A stretch of DNA of 64,000 nt, from assembly GCF_007744075.1 (NCBI RefSeq), contig NZ_CP036266.1, forward strand, positions 620,001 to 684,000. Direction: 5' to 3'. Below, in pieces: positions 19,304 through 27,830 of the stretch; position 1 is the stretch's first letter; each line of letters begins with the position of its first letter. This DNA comes from Gimesia chilikensis. Lineage in GTDB: Bacteria > Planctomycetota > Planctomycetia > Planctomycetales > Planctomycetaceae. The notes beneath the pieces were generated by a model that was not told where the DNA came from, ran no database searches, and saw only the letters and a program-made list of their open reading frames with translations. The position numbers and the translations under genes are program-made.

Positions 19304-20107
19304 ATGGGCGATCAACCTCTTGTCGGAGTCAATGGTGCCAGCGGTCGGATGGGACAGCGGGTGGCTGTGCTCGTATATCAGGATCCGGATCTGAAACTGG
19401 GGGCTGCCCTGGAATCGGAGTCTTCTCCTGCCCTGGGGAAAGACGTGGGTGAAGTTGCCGGCATCGGTCCTGTTGGCCTGAACATTACGTCTGAGTTGAC
19501 CGACCGCGTGGATGTGATCATCGACTTCTCCCTGCCAGCCGGACTGGTGAAAATCGCCGGAGTCTGTGCTGAACGGCAGATTCCGCTGGTTGCTGCTACC
19601 ACGGGATTGACGCCGGAACAGCGAAACGAAGTGCTGACGGCTTCACAGACCACTCCCCTGATTCTGGCCCCCAATATGAGTGTGGCTGTGAATCTGATGA
19701 TGAAGCTGGTGCGGGAAGCCGCCCATTCGCTGAAGAATACTCCCAGTGGCGTGGACGTAGAAATCATTGAGCGGCATCACCGGTTTAAGGAAGATGCACC
19801 CAGTGGGACCGCATTGCACTTTGGTGAAATCATTGCCGACGAGATGGGGCAGACCGAACACGTTCACGGACGCGAAGGACGTCCGGGACCACGTCCGGTT
19901 TGTGAAATCGGCTATCACGCGTTGCGGACCGGCGACAATGTGGGTGAGCATACAATTGTCTTCGGCATGATGGGTGAGACGATTGACCTCACAGTCCGCG
20001 GCCATACCCGTGACAGTTATGTTTATGGCGCCCTGATGGCGGCCAAATATCTGACAACCCAGAAGGCGGGTCTGTATACAATGGCGGACGTGCTGGGCCT
20101 GAACTAA
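19304..20107 (+). CDS. dapB: 4-hydroxy-tetrahydrodipicolinate reductase
   Basis: DapB makes tetrahydrodipicolinate with NAD(P)H in the lysine/meso-diaminopimelate pathway, so it also feeds peptidoglycan synthesis. The 267-residue product starts with the dinucleotide motif GVNGASGRMGQRV. It contains VIDFSLPAG, VAATTGLTPEQ and the signature EIIERHHRFKEDAPSGTA (about residue 150). The ATG at 19304 has GGGAG 7 nt upstream; a GTG at 19286 in frame is rejected. DapB has relevance here because the same window carries the mre/PBP2 wall-elongation operon. Confidence 0.95.
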   Translation: MGDQPLVGVNGASGRMGQRVAVLVYQDPDLKLGAALESESSPALGKDVGEVAGIGPVGLNITSELTDRVDVIIDFSLPAGLVKIAGVCAERQIPLVAATTGLTPEQRNEVLTASQTTPLILAPNMSVAVNLMMKLVREAAHSLKNTPSGVDVEIIERHHRFKEDAPSGTALHFGEIIADEMGQTEHVHGREGRPGPRPVCEIGYHALRTGDNVGEHTIVFGMMGETIDLTVRGHTRDSYVYGALMAAKYLTTQKAGLYTMADVLGLN

Positions 20108-20141
20108 ATCTCGGCCTGTCAGTAAGTTATGTTGCAAATCT

Positions 20142-20179
20142 AAAACTGCCGGTACTATGCGATGGTGCCGGCAGTTTTT
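20142..20179 (+). terminator. Terminator after dapB
   Basis: AAACTGCCGG (from 20143) pairs with CCGGCAGTTT (to 20177), with further weak pairs inside, and ends in a T-run at 20174-20179. It lies about 35 nt after the stop. Confidence 0.8.
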
Positions 20180-20409
20180 GTTCTCAGCGACAGGTATCAC
20201 CGGTTTATTTTGGTAAGTCTGCCCCTTTTACCAAGTCTGTGAAATGATCAAGAGTGATACACCCGGTAACCGATACAAAAAGAGCGCTGACTGCCTCTCG
20301 ACAGAACAGATTGAGGGGGAGAACGGACACCGTGTCCTGTCTAACCGGAATTCAGGGATTGAATTCTGATCTGCTGTCAAAACAGAGTCCCGTCTCGAAG
20401 GATCGAGTC
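20180..20409. promoter_or_regulatory. Upstream region of the membrane protein/ExeA pair with inverted and direct repeats
   Basis: An inverted repeat TTGGTAA/TTACCAA sits at 20210-20216 and 20228-20234. A direct repeat AAGTCTG sits at 20215-20221 and 20233-20239, offset by 18 bases. Either could be an operator for the following gene pair. No gene is supported between the dapB terminator and 20410. Confidence 0.3.
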
Positions 20410-21012
20410 ATGAGCTGGCTGAAGTCTCTCAAATTCAAAAGCGTTCTGAGTCTCATTTCACGAGATTCCTCTCAAACCGAACGCCAATCTCGCTTTGGTG
20501 TTCGCTGGAACCAGACGGCTAAAGTCTTCGTCGGTTTGATCGCCAGTGTCTGTTCAATGATGGCACTGATCTCCTTCTTCGGTTCACTGGAAGAGCCTTC
20601 TGTGGAAGATAAGCTGCTTTCCGATGCCGAGTCGCTGGCACCGGATCTGGGAAGCGGGGATGAACTGTCGATGGAATTTGGTCTGGATGCGGAGCTGCCG
20701 CTGCAGGAAGCGGTTGCCGATGTGGAAGGAGCCATGGGGGAAGTACAGACGGTTTCTGTGGAGCAGGCAGCAGGCAGCGGAGAGACCGGTTCGGGAGTCT
20801 ATCATGCGTTGGGGCGCGATTATGGAGATCAGCAGACGAGTGGACGCGTCGAGCAGGTTTCTGGAGCGCATCCCATTTATGTGTCGAGTAACAGGCAGTC
20901 CGGGGGTACGCAGAATGCAAGCAGCTCCGGGGCTGCCTGGCTGACTGGAGAAATTGAAGAGCTCGAGCTGCCGACAGTGCGCAGCGCAGCTGTTCCTTCC
21001 AGAAATTATTAA
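20410..21012 (+). CDS. Single-pass membrane protein, unknown function
   Basis: A 200-residue protein. A basic N-terminus is followed by one membrane helix (FVGLIASVCSMMALISFF, about residues 40-58). A low-complexity acidic, Gly/Ser-rich region makes up the rest, presumably periplasmic if the basic end is inside. No domain is recognised. AAGGA lies 7 nt before the ATG at 20410; the frame stays open upstream to 20254 but without a good start. The gene ends 56 nt before the ExeA-type ATPase, suggesting a two-gene operon in which it could anchor or receive the ATPase's action. Confidence 0.6.
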   Translation: MSWLKSLKFKSVLSLISRDSSQTERQSRFGVRWNQTAKVFVGLIASVCSMMALISFFGSLEEPSVEDKLLSDAESLAPDLGSGDELSMEFGLDAELPLQEAVADVEGAMGEVQTVSVEQAAGSGETGSGVYHALGRDYGDQQTSGRVEQVSGAHPIYVSSNRQSGGTQNASSSGAAWLTGEIEELELPTVRSAAVPSRNY

Positions 21013-21068
21013 GAGAACAATTAAACGGAAGTCTCAGACCTTTCAACCATTCGCGGGAATCAGAGTCG

Positions 21069-21896
21069 ATGTATCAGAGTTACTGGAATCTGCAGAGCGG
21101 CCCTTTCGAAGAAAAGATGGACGCTGGGTATTTTTATGAGAGCCACCCGCATCAGGCCGGACTGCTGAAGTTGCAATACCTGGTGGAGAACCGCAAGGGA
21201 GCCGGCCTGCTGGTCGGAAACCCGGGCAGCGGGAAATCCTACCTGTGCCACGTGCTGAAAAGTCAGCTTGCAGAGCGGCATCAGCCGTTCGTACAACTGG
21301 TCTTTCCCCAGCTTTCACCTGTCGAGTTGATTTCATATCTCGCGGTTGAGTTAGGGGCGGAAGAGGCGGGCATCGAGCCGGGAGTGACCGGTAAGGATCG
21401 CATCATCCGCGCCCTGCATCGGCAGTTACAGTTGCTTTGTGATCAGGGGGCACAGCCTGTGATCGTGATTGATGAAGCACATCTGATTGCAGATCAGCGA
21501 ATTTTCGAGACGCTGCATCAGTTGCTCAATTTTCAGCAGACCTCCGATGTCGACTTCACGCTGTTGCTGGTAGGAGACCGGTTGTTGCTGAGTCACCTGC
21601 AACGTTCCGCTCAGCTGGATGACCGCATTTCGGTCCGTTGTCTGCTCAGACCGTTTTCTGCGGAAGAGACACAACGGTACGTTGAGCATCGACTGCAGGT
21701 CGCCGGTCGGACCGAACCGGTGTTCGAAGCATCTGCATTCCAGACGTTGTTCGAACTGACGCAGGGGAATCCGCGGAAGATCAATCGTTTGTGTGATCTG
21801 GGGCTGCTGGTCGGTTATGCCGACGAACTGCCGCTGATTACGTCAGACGTTCTGGAAGCGGTTTCAGAAGAACTCGTAACCTCCATTCCAGACTGA
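21069..21896 (+). CDS. ExeA/GspA-type AAA ATPase
   Basis: A 275-residue AAA ATPase of the general-secretion ExeA (AAA_22) group. It opens with YWNLQSGPFEEKMDAGYFYES, a typical N-terminus of the family. Walker A is GNPGSGKS (about residues 48-55) and Walker B is VIVIDEAH (about 133-140). A sensor region LLLVGD and an arginine-rich lid (RFEV...NPRKINRLCDLGLLVGYA) follow. ExeA normally also has a peptidoglycan-binding C-terminus and helps place the secretin in the wall; this protein lacks it. The neighbouring membrane protein may substitute. Very similar short ATPases also occur in transposition modules (TniB), but no transposase is present. Confidence 0.82.
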   Translation: MYQSYWNLQSGPFEEKMDAGYFYESHPHQAGLLKLQYLVENRKGAGLLVGNPGSGKSYLCHVLKSQLAERHQPFVQLVFPQLSPVELISYLAVELGAEEAGIEPGVTGKDRIIRALHRQLQLLCDQGAQPVIVIDEAHLIADQRIFETLHQLLNFQQTSDVDFTLLLVGDRLLLSHLQRSAQLDDRISVRCLLRPFSAEETQRYVEHRLQVAGRTEPVFEASAFQTLFELTQGNPRKINRLCDLGLLVGYADELPLITSDVLEAVSEELVTSIPD

Positions 21897-21962
21897 TACT
21901 CATTCAGCGGAATAATTCTATTTAACGTAGTATCATCTACAGTTGAGTATATCGATTAAGTT

Positions 21963-21999
21963 ACGCGCTGACCTGTTTCTGAGGGCAGCGCGTTTTTTT
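21963..21999 (+). terminator. Terminator after the ExeA-type ATPase gene
   Basis: ACGCGCTG (21963-21970) pairs perfectly with CAGCGCGT (21986-21993) and is followed by seven Ts. Confidence 0.8.
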
Positions 22000-22075
22000 G
22001 TGAACCTGCTCCCGTGCTTTGGTGTCTGCTTCCCAACGGGTAATGCTACCCCATTAATTCGTACAGGGAAAAACC

Positions 22076-22156
22076 ATGTTTCACTTCTTCTCCAGCGAGA
22101 GTTCATCGAGCAGCTCGTCAGAATCTGACGGGACGGGGTCGGTGTGTGAAGTGTGA
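22076..22156 (+). CDS. Candidate small serine-rich protein, 26 residues
   Basis: An ATG at 22076 with a good ribosome-binding site AGGGA (22065-22069) 6 nt upstream opens a 26-codon frame. Eleven of the residues are serine, including seven in a row at positions 9-15, with an aromatic MFHFF start and one Cys near the end. A strong terminator starts 21 nt after its stop, and another terminator lies upstream, so the pair would bound a one-gene transcript. I could not identify a promoter. Alternatively the region is just a double terminator with chance reading frame. Confidence 0.4.
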   Translation: MFHFFSSESSSSSSSESDGTGSVCEV

Positions 22157-22177
22157 ACGTCGACATTGAATGAATTC

Positions 22178-22214
22178 AAGCCCGTCCGATTCTTTGATCG
22201 GACGGGCTTTTTTT
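22178..22214 (+). terminator. Strong terminator
   Basis: A 13-base perfect stem (22178-22190 with 22197-22209), a 6-nt loop and a seven-base T-run from 22208. Confidence 0.9.
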
Positions 22215-22367
22215 ATTGGTATGCCCCAGTTGGGGCGAGGCTCGCATTTTTTCGTTGCATCAGCCGATCTGGCGCTGCACGGGCACAAAAAGGCTGCTGA
22301 GGCTGCTCACCTCTTCAGCTGGCCGGCAGATGTGACACACTCCTCTTGAGAAAGGAGGCTATGAGCA

Positions 22368-23549
22368 ATGGTTCATAAAGTTCATGTGAATGTGGGAACG
22401 ATCGGTCATATCGATCATGGAAAGACAACGCTGACGGCTGCGATTTTGAAGGTGCAGGCACAGCGTGGTCTGGCGCGCGTCAAGTCGTACCAGGAGATCG
22501 CCCGCGGCGGTATCGAACGCGATAAAAACAAGACTGTGACGATCCTGGCGTCGCATGTGAAGTACGAAACGGACAAGCGGACGTACGCGCACATCGACTG
22601 TCCGGGACACGCGGATTACATCAAGAACATGATTTCCGGTGCAGCTCAGATGGATGGTGCGGTGCTGCTGGTCTCTGCCGCCGACGGTCCGATGCCCCAG
22701 ACACGCGAGCACATTCTGCTGGCGCGGCAGGTGGGTGTTCCGTACCTGGTCGTGTTTCTTAACAAGTGTGATCTGGTGGATGATCCGGAGCTGATCGAAC
22801 TGGTAGAGCTGGAGCTGCGGGAAATGCTGACGCATTATGGCTTTACTGGAGATGAAGTTCCCTTTATCTACGGTTCCGCGAAACTGGCCGATGCACGTCC
22901 GGATGATCCGGACGCCTCCCGGTGTATCCACGAACTGCTGGAGACGCTCGACACCTACGTGCCGGATCCGCAGAGGCTGACTGACAGGCCGTTTCTGATG
23001 TCGGTCGAAAACGTGTTCAGCATCATGGGCCGCGGGTCTGTGGTGACGGGTAAGATTGAACAGGGACAAATCCGTCCCGGCGATGCGGTCGAGATTGTCG
23101 GTCTGTGTGAAGATACGCGCACTGATGTTGTGACTTCGGTGGAGTCGTTCAACGCACTGGTCGACACGGGCTATGCCGGCGACAACGTGGGTTGCCTGTT
23201 GAGAAAGACGAACTACTCAGAAGTTTCGCGGGGTCAGGTGCTGGCAGCAGTTGGCACCGTGACGCCGTATCGAAACTTCGAGGCGGAAGTTTATGTTTTG
23301 AAAAAGGAAGAAGGGGGACGGCATACGCCTTTTTTTGATGGCTATACGCCCCAGTTTTTCTTTCGTACGACGAACGTCACGGGAACCGCACGGGTGGAAG
23401 GCCAGGCAGATCTGGCCATGCCCGGTGATGGTGTGACACTGAACGTGATGCTCAACCAGCCGATCGCGCTGGCTGAGGGGGACCGGTTTGCGATACGCGA
23501 AGGCAGCAAAACGGTCGGTTCGGGAGTGGTCACACGCGTGATTGCCTGA
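22368..23549 (+). CDS. Divergent elongation factor Tu paralogue
   Basis: A 393-residue three-domain EF-Tu. GTPase motifs are intact: GHIDHGKTT (P-loop), DCPGH with the catalytic His at residue 81, and NKCD. Domains 2 and 3 are complete ([33 protein letters not shown]). It differs from normal EF-Tu in switch I: R-G-I-T-I is K55-T56-V57-T58-I59, with two extra residues before it. The amino-acid pocket has N215 in the V-E-N-V-F motif where E. coli has Asp (I-E-D-V-F). It stands alone with no ribosomal, secE or nusG genes. AAAGGAGG lies 9 nt before the ATG. The main tuf gene is presumably elsewhere; this one may be a specialised or antibiotic-tolerant form. Confidence 0.9.
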   Translation: MVHKVHVNVGTIGHIDHGKTTLTAAILKVQAQRGLARVKSYQEIARGGIERDKNKTVTILASHVKYETDKRTYAHIDCPGHADYIKNMISGAAQMDGAVLLVSAADGPMPQTREHILLARQVGVPYLVVFLNKCDLVDDPELIELVELELREMLTHYGFTGDEVPFIYGSAKLADARPDDPDASRCIHELLETLDTYVPDPQRLTDRPFLMSVENVFSIMGRGSVVTGKIEQGQIRPGDAVEIVGLCEDTRTDVVTSVESFNALVDTGYAGDNVGCLLRKTNYSEVSRGQVLAAVGTVTPYRNFEAEVYVLKKEEGGRHTPFFDGYTPQFFFRTTNVTGTARVEGQADLAMPGDGVTLNVMLNQPIALAEGDRFAIREGSKTVGSGVVTRVIA

Positions 23550-23555
23550 TGTGGG

Positions 23556-23591
23556 TGCCCCTGGTCTGCCTTGGTGGATCAGGGGCATTTT
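23556..23591 (+). terminator. Terminator after the EF-Tu paralogue
   Basis: TGCCCCTG (23556-23563) pairs with CAGGGGCA (23580-23587) and is followed by a short T-run. Confidence 0.7.
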
Positions 23592-23805
23592 ACTGGAGCA
23601 GCAGTGCTGTTCGTGGCCGTGTTCTGTTTTAGTCTGCGTGAAAATGGGGGACAGCCCTTGCGAAATACAGGGGGTCGGGTTCACAATAGGCCAATTCATT
23701 TCAACCCGATAGGGAAATCTCGTTGCGTGTGGGAGTAATACAGGCCAGCTTAAAAGCGGTCTGAATCGATTCCCTGCACGGACCGTCAACAAGGTAAATG
23801 TCTGA

Positions 23806-25584
23806 ATGTGGTCTTCGCGTCTGTTCTGGAAACTGTTCCTGGTTTATGCCGGTCTGAATATTGCTTCCGCGATTGTATTCGTGTTGATTGTTTCGGGACG
23901 CCAGAAAACCCAGGTGGAAGACCAGGTGCAGCAGCGTCTGCATGACTCAGCGGTGATCATGCGGAGCAGCATGGAGGGGGTCTTCGACAGAGGATTCTCT
24001 GAGCAGCTGCAGATCAAAGTTGAGAAGCTGGGGGCAGAAACCGGCACGCGGATTACGCTGATCGACATGGACGGGGTCGTGATTGCCGATTCGGATCAGA
24101 GTTCACTGCAGCTGGTCCGCGACATGGAAAACCACAAAAACCGGGTGGAAGTCATCAAAGCGCTGGCCACGGGTTCGGGGACTTCCGAACGGAGAAGTCC
24201 GACACTGAGTGAGCCCATGAAGTATTATGCGCTCTTGTACCGGCATGATGGCGAGCCTAAGGGGGTGGTGCGTGTTTCGATCACGATGTCCAAAATTCAG
24301 CTGGAGATCGCGTCGATTGAGAAGCTGATCTGGAGTATTGCGCTACTGGTCAGCTTTACCGTGATGTTGATTACCTATTGGGTGGTCGCTCGCATGATCC
24401 GTCCCCTGACGATTCTGACCAATGCAGCCGAGTCGATTGCCAATGGGGATTACGATCAGAAACTGTATTTCCCCCAGCATGATGAGCTGGGAATCCTGGC
24501 CCAGTCCTTTAATCATATGAGCAAGGAAATGGCCGAACGCGTGCGTCAGCTGCAGGCGAGCGGTGATCGTCTGAGTACCGTGCTGGAGGGTATGGTCGAG
24601 GGCGTAATCGCGACCAATGAACGACAGCATGTGCTGTTTGCCAACGAGTCGGCGGGGCGGTTGTTGTTTTTCTCGCCGGAAGAGGCACAGGGTAAGCCGC
24701 TGTTTGAATCGGTACGAAATCATCAGCTGCAAAAGGCGGTGACAGAGGTGTTAAAAACCCTGGAACCCCAGCGGATGGAAGTCGAACTCGAGAGTACCAG
24801 CGATCGGATTCTGGGGGTGACCACGACTCCGCTGCCCGGCACTCCCTGTCCGGGTCTGGTGATCGTGTTGTTTGATATGACCGAGTTACGGCGGTTGGAA
24901 TCATTGCGTCAGGAGTTTGTTGCGAATGTCTCACATGAATTGAAGACGCCTTTGAGTTCCATCAAGGCGTATACGGAGACCCTGATCCGTGGCGCGATGG
25001 ATGATCCGGAGATCAGCAAAACCTTTCTGATGCGGATCGAAGAACAGGCAGACCGTCTGCACCAGCTGATTCTCGACTTGATCAGCCTGGCGAGTATCGA
25101 ATCAGGAAATCAGGTCTTCGATATTATCAGTATCGAGCTGCGTCCGTTTGTTGAGTCCTGCCTGGTAGATCAACAGACTGTGGCGGAGTCAAAGCAGATT
25201 GAACTGATTATCGAAGAGCAGGAGCCCGGTTTGCGGGTCAAAGCTGACGAAGAAGGCTTGCACCAGATCCTGGGGAACCTGATCAACAACGCGATCAAGT
25301 ACACGCCGGAGCAGGGAACGATTACGATTCGCTGGCAGCGTGATGAAGGTAACATGGTGTTACTGCAGGTGCAGGATACCGGGATCGGGATTGAGGAGAA
25401 GCATCTGGCCCGTCTATTCGAGCGGTTCTTCCGGGTCGACAAAGCGCGTTCGCGTGAGCTGGGTGGAACCGGGCTGGGGCTCTCCATTGTGAAGCATCTT
25501 GTACAATCGTTTAATGGTACGATTGGTGTGACCAGTAAGGTCGGGACAGGAACGACGTTTTCTGTCCGTCTCCCCCGTGGCTGA
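23806..25584 (+). CDS. phoR: Phosphate-regulon sensor histidine kinase PhoR-like
   Basis: A 592-residue membrane kinase. Helix 1 is at about residues 10-30, an extracytoplasmic sensor loop runs to about 165, and helix 2 is at about 170-192. HAMP follows (RMIRPLTILTNAAESIANGD), then a PAS domain (about 250-360). HisKA has FVANVSHELKTPLSS with the phospho-acceptor His377. The ATPase domain has NLINNAIKYTPEQG, DTGIGIEEKHLARLFERFFR and GGTGLGLSIVKH. A periplasmic domain is larger than in E. coli PhoR. It heads a phosphate gene cluster that ends in phoB, so its role is phosphorylation and dephosphorylation of PhoB in response to phosphate. Motif assignment is direct; the substrate is inferred from context. 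Confidence 0.9.
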   Translation: MWSSRLFWKLFLVYAGLNIASAIVFVLIVSGRQKTQVEDQVQQRLHDSAVIMRSSMEGVFDRGFSEQLQIKVEKLGAETGTRITLIDMDGVVIADSDQSSLQLVRDMENHKNRVEVIKALATGSGTSERRSPTLSEPMKYYALLYRHDGEPKGVVRVSITMSKIQLEIASIEKLIWSIALLVSFTVMLITYWVVARMIRPLTILTNAAESIANGDYDQKLYFPQHDELGILAQSFNHMSKEMAERVRQLQASGDRLSTVLEGMVEGVIATNERQHVLFANESAGRLLFFSPEEAQGKPLFESVRNHQLQKAVTEVLKTLEPQRMEVELESTSDRILGVTTTPLPGTPCPGLVIVLFDMTELRRLESLRQEFVANVSHELKTPLSSIKAYTETLIRGAMDDPEISKTFLMRIEEQADRLHQLILDLISLASIESGNQVFDIISIELRPFVESCLVDQQTVAESKQIELIIEEQEPGLRVKADEEGLHQILGNLINNAIKYTPEQGTITIRWQRDEGNMVLLQVQDTGIGIEEKHLARLFERFFRVDKARSRELGGTGLGLSIVKHLVQSFNGTIGVTSKVGTGTTFSVRLPRG

Positions 25585-25671
25585 GATCGGGGTTGAGTGT
25601 GGTAAGTGCTGTGTAATTCCTGTGTTAGGATGCGCATTTCCGGTGGTTGAGTTGTTCCGGAAAGATTAAGT

Positions 25672-25716
25672 ACTTCACGGTTTCTTAATATAGTCTTAAC
25701 AAATTGCGGGTATGGT
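25672..25716 (+). promoter_or_regulatory. Candidate Pho box and -10 element before pstS
   Basis: TCTTAA occurs at 25683-25688 and again at 25694-25699, exactly 11 bases apart; a weaker copy ACTTCA lies a further 11 bases upstream at 25672. PhoB/OmpR-family regulators bind direct repeats with 11-bp spacing that replace the -35 box. A possible -10 TATGGT is at 25711-25716. The spacing is read from the sequence; the regulator is inferred. Confidence 0.5.
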
Positions 25717-25833
25717 TACACGCGTCTGAGAGAGGCTACAGGTGCCCGTTCGCTCTGAACGGCGGTGTGGTCTCTGAATCAAAGCGAAGAACCATCTTAT
25801 TTAACCATATCGCATTTGGGAGAAACACACACG

Positions 25834-26838
25834 ATGATCACGACAAACAAGGGGAAAGTATGGGGGCTGCTGTGTCTGGCCATTGGCGTTTCCCTGATTG
25901 GCGTTGGATGCAACGGGAACAGCGACGGCCCGGCAGCCAAGCAGGCTGGATCTGAGCCGGGAGCCGAAGCACCTGCTGAGGGTGGCGAGAAGCTGGAAGG
26001 CAGTGTGAAAATTGATGGCTCCAGCACCGTGTATCCCGTGAGTGAAGCGGTTGCCGAAGAGTTTCGTGCAGTGCAGCCTAAGATTCGTGTGACAGTTGGT
26101 GTCTCCGGTACCGGTGGTGGAATGAAGAAATTCATCGCTGGCGAAGTTGATATCTGCGATGCATCTCGGGCGATGAAAGAAAAAGAAGCCAACGCCTGTA
26201 AAGAACAGGGAATCGAGTTCATCGAACTGTCAGTTGCGTTTGACGGTCTGGCTGTGATCGTGAACCCTAAGAACGACTGGTGCGACTGCCTGACCGTCGG
26301 TCAGCTCAAAGAACTGTGGCGTCCGGAAAGTGGCGTTAAGCAGTGGAAAGACCTGGATCCCAAGTGGCCTGCCAAAGACATCAAGCTGTACGGTCCGGGA
26401 ACTGACTCGGGTACTTTCGATTACTTCACCGAAGCAATCGTTGGTGAATCCAAGGCCAGCCGGGCTGACTACACTGCCAGTGAAGACGATAACGTGCTGG
26501 TGACCGGTGTCTCCGAAGACGCAGATGCCCTGGGTTACTTCGGCTATGCATACTACGACGAAAACAAAGACAAACTGAAGCTGCTGGCTGTTGATGGCGG
26601 CAAAGGTTGTGTCAAACCTTCTCTGGAAACCGTGCGGAACAACACTTATGAGCCACTGTCCCGCCCGCTGTTCATCTATGTGCGGAAGTCTGCTCTGGAG
26701 CGACCTGAAGTAGTTGCCTTCGTCAAATTCTACATGGAAAACGCTGCAGCTCTGTCGAAAGACGTGGGATATGTGCCCGTCTCCGAAGAAGTTCAGAAGA
26801 AGAACATGGAAACCTTTAATGGAGCTTTGTCGAAGTGA
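25834..26838 (+). CDS. pstS: Phosphate-binding lipoprotein PstS
   Basis: PstS captures phosphate outside the cytoplasmic membrane for the PstCAB transporter. The 334-residue product has a lipoprotein signal ending LIGVGC. The family motif [17 protein letters not shown] is near residue 65, followed by [24 protein letters not shown] with the phosphate-contacting Ser/Gly residues, and [13 protein letters not shown]. The ATG at 25834 has GGGAGA 10 nt upstream and gives a proper signal, unlike the open frame upstream to 25765. Its stop overlaps the GTG of pstC by 4 nt (GTGA). Confidence 0.95.
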   Translation: MITTNKGKVWGLLCLAIGVSLIGVGCNGNSDGPAAKQAGSEPGAEAPAEGGEKLEGSVKIDGSSTVYPVSEAVAEEFRAVQPKIRVTVGVSGTGGGMKKFIAGEVDICDASRAMKEKEANACKEQGIEFIELSVAFDGLAVIVNPKNDWCDCLTVGQLKELWRPESGVKQWKDLDPKWPAKDIKLYGPGTDSGTFDYFTEAIVGESKASRADYTASEDDNVLVTGVSEDADALGYFGYAYYDENKDKLKLLAVDGGKGCVKPSLETVRNNTYEPLSRPLFIYVRKSALERPEVVAFVKFYMENAAALSKDVGYVPVSEEVQKKNMETFNGALSK

Positions 26839-27830
26839 CAAACGAACGTTCTGACGCAGAACAACCAGTTGAAGTAAACGGGGGTGAGGCAGCGGTCGTT
26901 GGGCTGCCTCGCCCTGCGTCTCTTGAAAGTGCGAGTGGTCTGTGGAACCGTCTGCGTCCTGTGTATGAGGGCCTGGTACACTTCTCGCTGTTTATCTGCG
27001 CCAGCATTTCAGTGCTGGTGACCGTAGGCATTGTGATCATTCTGCTGTACGAATCGGTTAAGTTCTTCTACGATGTGCCTGTGCTGGAGTTTCTGACGGG
27101 GACTGAATGGACGCCGTTGCTTAAGCCACAGCACTTCGGGATTCTGCCTCTGCTCTGTGGGACGATGCTGGTCGCCGGCGGTTCCGCGCTTGTGGCGGTT
27201 CCGATTGGTCTGGGGACGGCAATTTACCTGAGTGAGTATGCGTCTCCCCGCTTCCGCGACATCGTGAAACCAATCCTGGAAATCCTGGCCGGTATCCCAT
27301 CGGTCGTTTATGGATTTATGGCAATTGTGTTTGTGTCTCCGATCATCCGCCAGATTTTTCCCAGTGCCGGCGTATTCAATGCTGCCAGTGCCTGTGTCGT
27401 GGTGGGGATCATGATCCTGCCGATGATCATTTCTCTGAGTGAAGATATTCTGCAGTCGGTCCCGATTTCATTGCGGGCAGCAGCTTCTGCACTGGGAGCA
27501 AACAAATTTGAAGTGACCGTACGGGTGGTCCTGCCGGCTGCGATGTCGGGGATTATTGCCAGTTTCCTGCTGGCCATCTCCCGTGCAATCGGTGAAACAA
27601 TGGCGGTGACTCTGGCAGCAGGGGCGACACCCAAGCTGACCCTGAATCCCCTGGAAAGTATTCAGACCATGACCGCTTACATTGTGCAAGTGAGTCTGGG
27701 AGATACACCTGCAGGCACGATTGAGTACCGTACAATTTTTGCAGTCGGCCTTGCCTTGTTTGTCACAACAATGACGATGAACGTGATTGCTCAATATATT
27801 CTCTCCCGAGTAGGAGAACGCTACGAATGA
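26835..27830 (+). CDS. pstC: Phosphate ABC transporter permease PstC
   Basis: A 331-residue inner-membrane permease of the PstC type with about six helices. The first is VLVTVGIVIILLYESV (about residues 55-75). The cytoplasmic EAA-like loop lies in LRAAASALGANKFEVTVRVVLPAAMSGI, which contacts the ATPase. The start is GTG overlapping pstS, and its stop overlaps the ATG of pstA by 4 nt, so the three genes are translationally coupled. An N-terminal extension of about 45 hydrophilic residues precedes helix 1. Confidence 0.95.
   Translation: MTNERSDAEQPVEVNGGEAAVVGLPRPASLESASGLWNRLRPVYEGLVHFSLFICASISVLVTVGIVIILLYESVKFFYDVPVLEFLTGTEWTPLLKPQHFGILPLLCGTMLVAGGSALVAVPIGLGTAIYLSEYASPRFRDIVKPILEILAGIPSVVYGFMAIVFVSPIIRQIFPSAGVFNAASACVVVGIMILPMIISLSEDILQSVPISLRAAASALGANKFEVTVRVVLPAAMSGIIASFLLAISRAIGETMAVTLAAGATPKLTLNPLESIQTMTAYIVQVSLGDTPAGTIEYRTIFAVGLALFVTTMTMNVIAQYILSRVGERYE

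Larger units (their letters stand above)
21897..22367. other. Intergenic region with two terminators and a micro-ORF
   Basis: About 470 bases between the ExeA-type gene and the EF-Tu gene. It holds a terminator at 21963-21999, a 26-codon ORF at 22076-22156, a terminator at 22178-22214 and the EF-Tu leader with its AAAGGAGG site. I found no tRNA in it, although tRNAs often accompany tuf genes. Confidence 0.55.

Noticed and set aside
21069-21896. TniB-like transposition ATPase
   Set aside because: Short ExeA-type ATPases resemble TniB, but there is no transposase, end repeat or target duplication nearby.
22361-22378. Five-codon frame overlapping the EF-Tu start
   Set aside because: Its ATG lies only 2 nt after the ribosome-binding site, too close to be used; the EF-Tu ATG at 9 nt fits.
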